A stretch of 64,000 nucleotides of DNA from Eukaryota sp. TZLM1-RC. Taxonomy: Eukaryota > Metamonada: BaSk clade. Numbering within the stretch: position 1 is the first letter of the stretch; each line of letters opens with the position of its first letter. The position numbers and the translations under genes are program-made. Below the pieces are notes generated by a model. That model worked only from the letters and a program-made list of their open reading frames with translations. It made no database searches and was not told the DNA's origin. The stretch spans positions 1,426,001 to 1,490,000 of the forward strand of contig JAUPSS010000002.1 of the NCBI GenBank assembly GCA_040285825.1. Reading direction: 5' to 3'. Positions 62,401-64,000 of this stretch are shown here, one piece after another.

Positions 62401-64000
62401 CCCAGCTTTTCGGAGAAGGTCAAACAGAGATAACCCAAGATAGAATTAAAGATCTCCCCAAACATATATGTGACGAGATCACAAGGGACACAACTCAGCC
62501 TTTGGTAAAAATTGACCCAGCTATAACAGATAAGCTCGATACGTCCCGGTACCTGTAGTAAGACAAGACGTTACATCTCAGGAAGAAACAACTTTTTCTC
62601 AACCCATGGAAAGCGAAATTGGAGAAGATATAGAGTTGAACGAACCAGTCGTTGGAGAAACGGCTCCTCCTCAACTTTCAGTAAGAACCTCTTCTTCTGA
62701 CAGACCCATGCGTATTGAGGACCTTCAATCCTCAAGAAGAGCTATCGACATGAGCATAGCCAGTAGCCTTCATAGACAAATTGACTCACGGTTTAAGGAC
62801 ATCGACTATAAAAGACCTCGATTATCCGCTGATGACCCTATCAATAAAATGTCTATCATAGCTTTTCTTTTGAAATACCAAACTTGGGATAAATACGGGC
62901 AAAAGATAGCTAATAAAGGCTTTGAAGCACCAGGTTAATCATATTGGACCAGAGCCTTCATGATAGCTACCCAGCTTTTCGGAGAAGGTCAAACAGAGAT
63001 AACCCAAGATAGAATTAAAGATCTCCCCAAACATATATGTGACGAGATCACAAGGGACACAAATCAGCCTTTGGTAAAAATTGACCCAGCTATAACAGAT
63101 AAGCTCGATACGTCCCGGTACCTGTAGTAAGACAAGACGTTACATCTCAGGAAGAAACAACTTTTTCTCAACCCATGGAAAGCGAAATTGGAGAAGATAT
63201 AGAGTTGAACGAACCAGTCGTTGGAGAAACGGCTCCTCCTCAACTTTCAGTAAGAACCTCTTCTTCTGACAGACCCATGCGTATTGAGGACCTTCAATCC
63301 TCAAGAAGAGCTATCGACATGAGCATAGCCAGTAGCCTTCATAGACAAATTGACTCACGGTTTAAGGACATCGACTATAAAAGACCTCGATTATCCGCTG
63401 ATGACCCTATCAATAAAATGTCTATCATAGCTTTTCTTTTGAAATACCAAACTTGGGATAAATACGGGCAAAAGATAGCTAATAAAGGCTTTTGAAGCAC
63501 CAGGTTAATCATATTGGACCAGAGCCTTCATGATAGCTACCCAGCTTTTCGGAGAAGGTCAAACAGAGATAACCCAAGATAGAATTAAAGATCTCCCCAA
63601 ACATATATGTGACGAGATCACAAGGGACACAACTCAGCCTTTGGTAAAAATTGACCCAGCTATAACAGATAAGCTCGATACGTCCCGGTACCTGTAGTAA
63701 GACAAGACGTTACATCTCAGGAAGAAACAACTTTTTCTCAACCCATGGAAAGCGAAATTGGAGAAGATATAGAGTTGAACGAACCAGTCGTTGGAGAAAC
63801 GGCTCCTCCTCAACTTTCAGTAAGAACCTCTTCTTCTGACAGACCCATGCGTATTGAGGACCTTCAATCCTCAAGAAGAGCTATCGACATGACCATAGCC
63901 AGTAGCCTTCATAGACAAATTGACTCACGGTTTAAGGACATCGACTATAAAAGACCTCGATTATCCGCTGATGACCCTATCAATCAAATGTCTATCATAG
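53436..64000 (+). repeat. 569-bp tandem repeat array, 18 full units plus a partial one
   Basis: Units begin at ACGTCCCGGTACCTG: 53436, 54005, 54574, 55145, 55714, 56283, 56852, 57420, 57989, 58559, 59126, 59695, 60264, 60832, 61401, 61971, 62541, 63110 and 63680 (partial, runs off the window). Length varies only from 567 to 571 bp by single-base indels. Each unit carries the same ATG-started frame of up to 110 codons (MESEIGEDIELNEPVVGE and onward, to KGFEAPG) ending in TAA. About 170 bp follow that continue the founder gene's frame (YWTRAFMIATQLFGEG). TAGTAA stops lie just after the junction. Several units have frameshifted frames, so coding is not maintained. Confidence 0.95.
54005..57419 (+). 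repeat. Three-unit higher-order repeat within the array
   Basis: Units fall into variant classes. Class A has GCTGTTGACC and GAAGATACAG. Class B has TTTCACTAAGAACC, AAGAAGTGCT and GCTAATGACC. Class C has the one-base deletion AGACAAATGACTCACG and, in its clean copies, GACACAGCTCAGCC. Order from 54005 is A-B-C, A-B-C, then A at 57420. The trimer period is 1,709 then 1,706 bp. Downstream the order becomes C, C-variant, B, B, C and then a run of class D units. Confidence 0.85.

Noticed and set aside
53501-63495. Family of 18 real 110-residue proteins
   Set aside because: Many units are frameshifted, the unit length is not a multiple of three, and the frame is a truncated piece of a longer one.
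53436-64000. CRISPR array
   Set aside because: The units are about 569 bp with no short repeats separated by unique spacers; it is a tandem satellite in a eukaryotic genome.

Overview
The window looks like an AT-rich, intron-poor nuclear genome of a unicellular eukaryote. The cellular genes are eukaryotic: a CDC5-type spliceosomal Myb protein, PSMD9, eIF2D, UBE2J-type E2, FKBP12, RasGEF, TBC1D20-type RabGAP, DRAM/Frag1, LMBR1 domain and a prominin-like protein. Each reads as one uninterrupted frame with the standard code (TAA, TAG and TGA all used as stops), and AATAAA-like signals lie just past the stops. I cannot name the organism.

Layout. 0.3-0.9 kb: retroelement and Fanzor debris. 0.9-10.1 kb: WW-domain protein, CDC5L, Rxt3-like, Fanzor-B remnant, PSMD9, eIF2D. 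10.1-16.2 kb: mobile-element graveyard (retroelement inserted in a Fanzor 3' tail, broken Fanzor-C gene, decayed Ulp1 protease, further retroelement scraps). 16.5-21.4 kb: helical-repeat protein, EEP-fold enzyme, coiled-coil protein, UBE2J. 21.4-22.6 kb: Fanzor and retroelement scraps. 22.9-27.4 kb: PH-domain protein, DRAM/Frag1, FKBP12. 27.4-37.6 kb: second graveyard, with two head-to-tail Fanzor-D copies, one split by a hAT element with intact ends, an RT-element fragment, a MULE and a young 5'-truncated retroelement. 37.7-51.3 kb: prominin-like, TBC, RasGEF, LMBR1, a type II membrane protein, an F-box/LRR-like protein, and two more endonuclease-type retroelement 3' ends. 52.2-64.0 kb: a frameshifted gene whose internal segment has become a 569-bp tandem array (18 full units plus a partial one) running off the window, part of it in a three-unit higher-order pattern.

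The most notable theme is Fanzor (eukaryotic TnpB-like, RNA-guided nuclease family) material. At least nine loci from several lineages are present, all broken. In one lineage the RuvC-III aspartate position is asparagine at all four readable loci. Fanzor 3' tails repeatedly sit just upstream of host start codons, on the same strand (WW protein, CDC5L, eIF2D, UBE2J, and probably the PH protein). Target-site duplications can be read for the hAT element and several retroelement insertions, so insertion order can be partly reconstructed.
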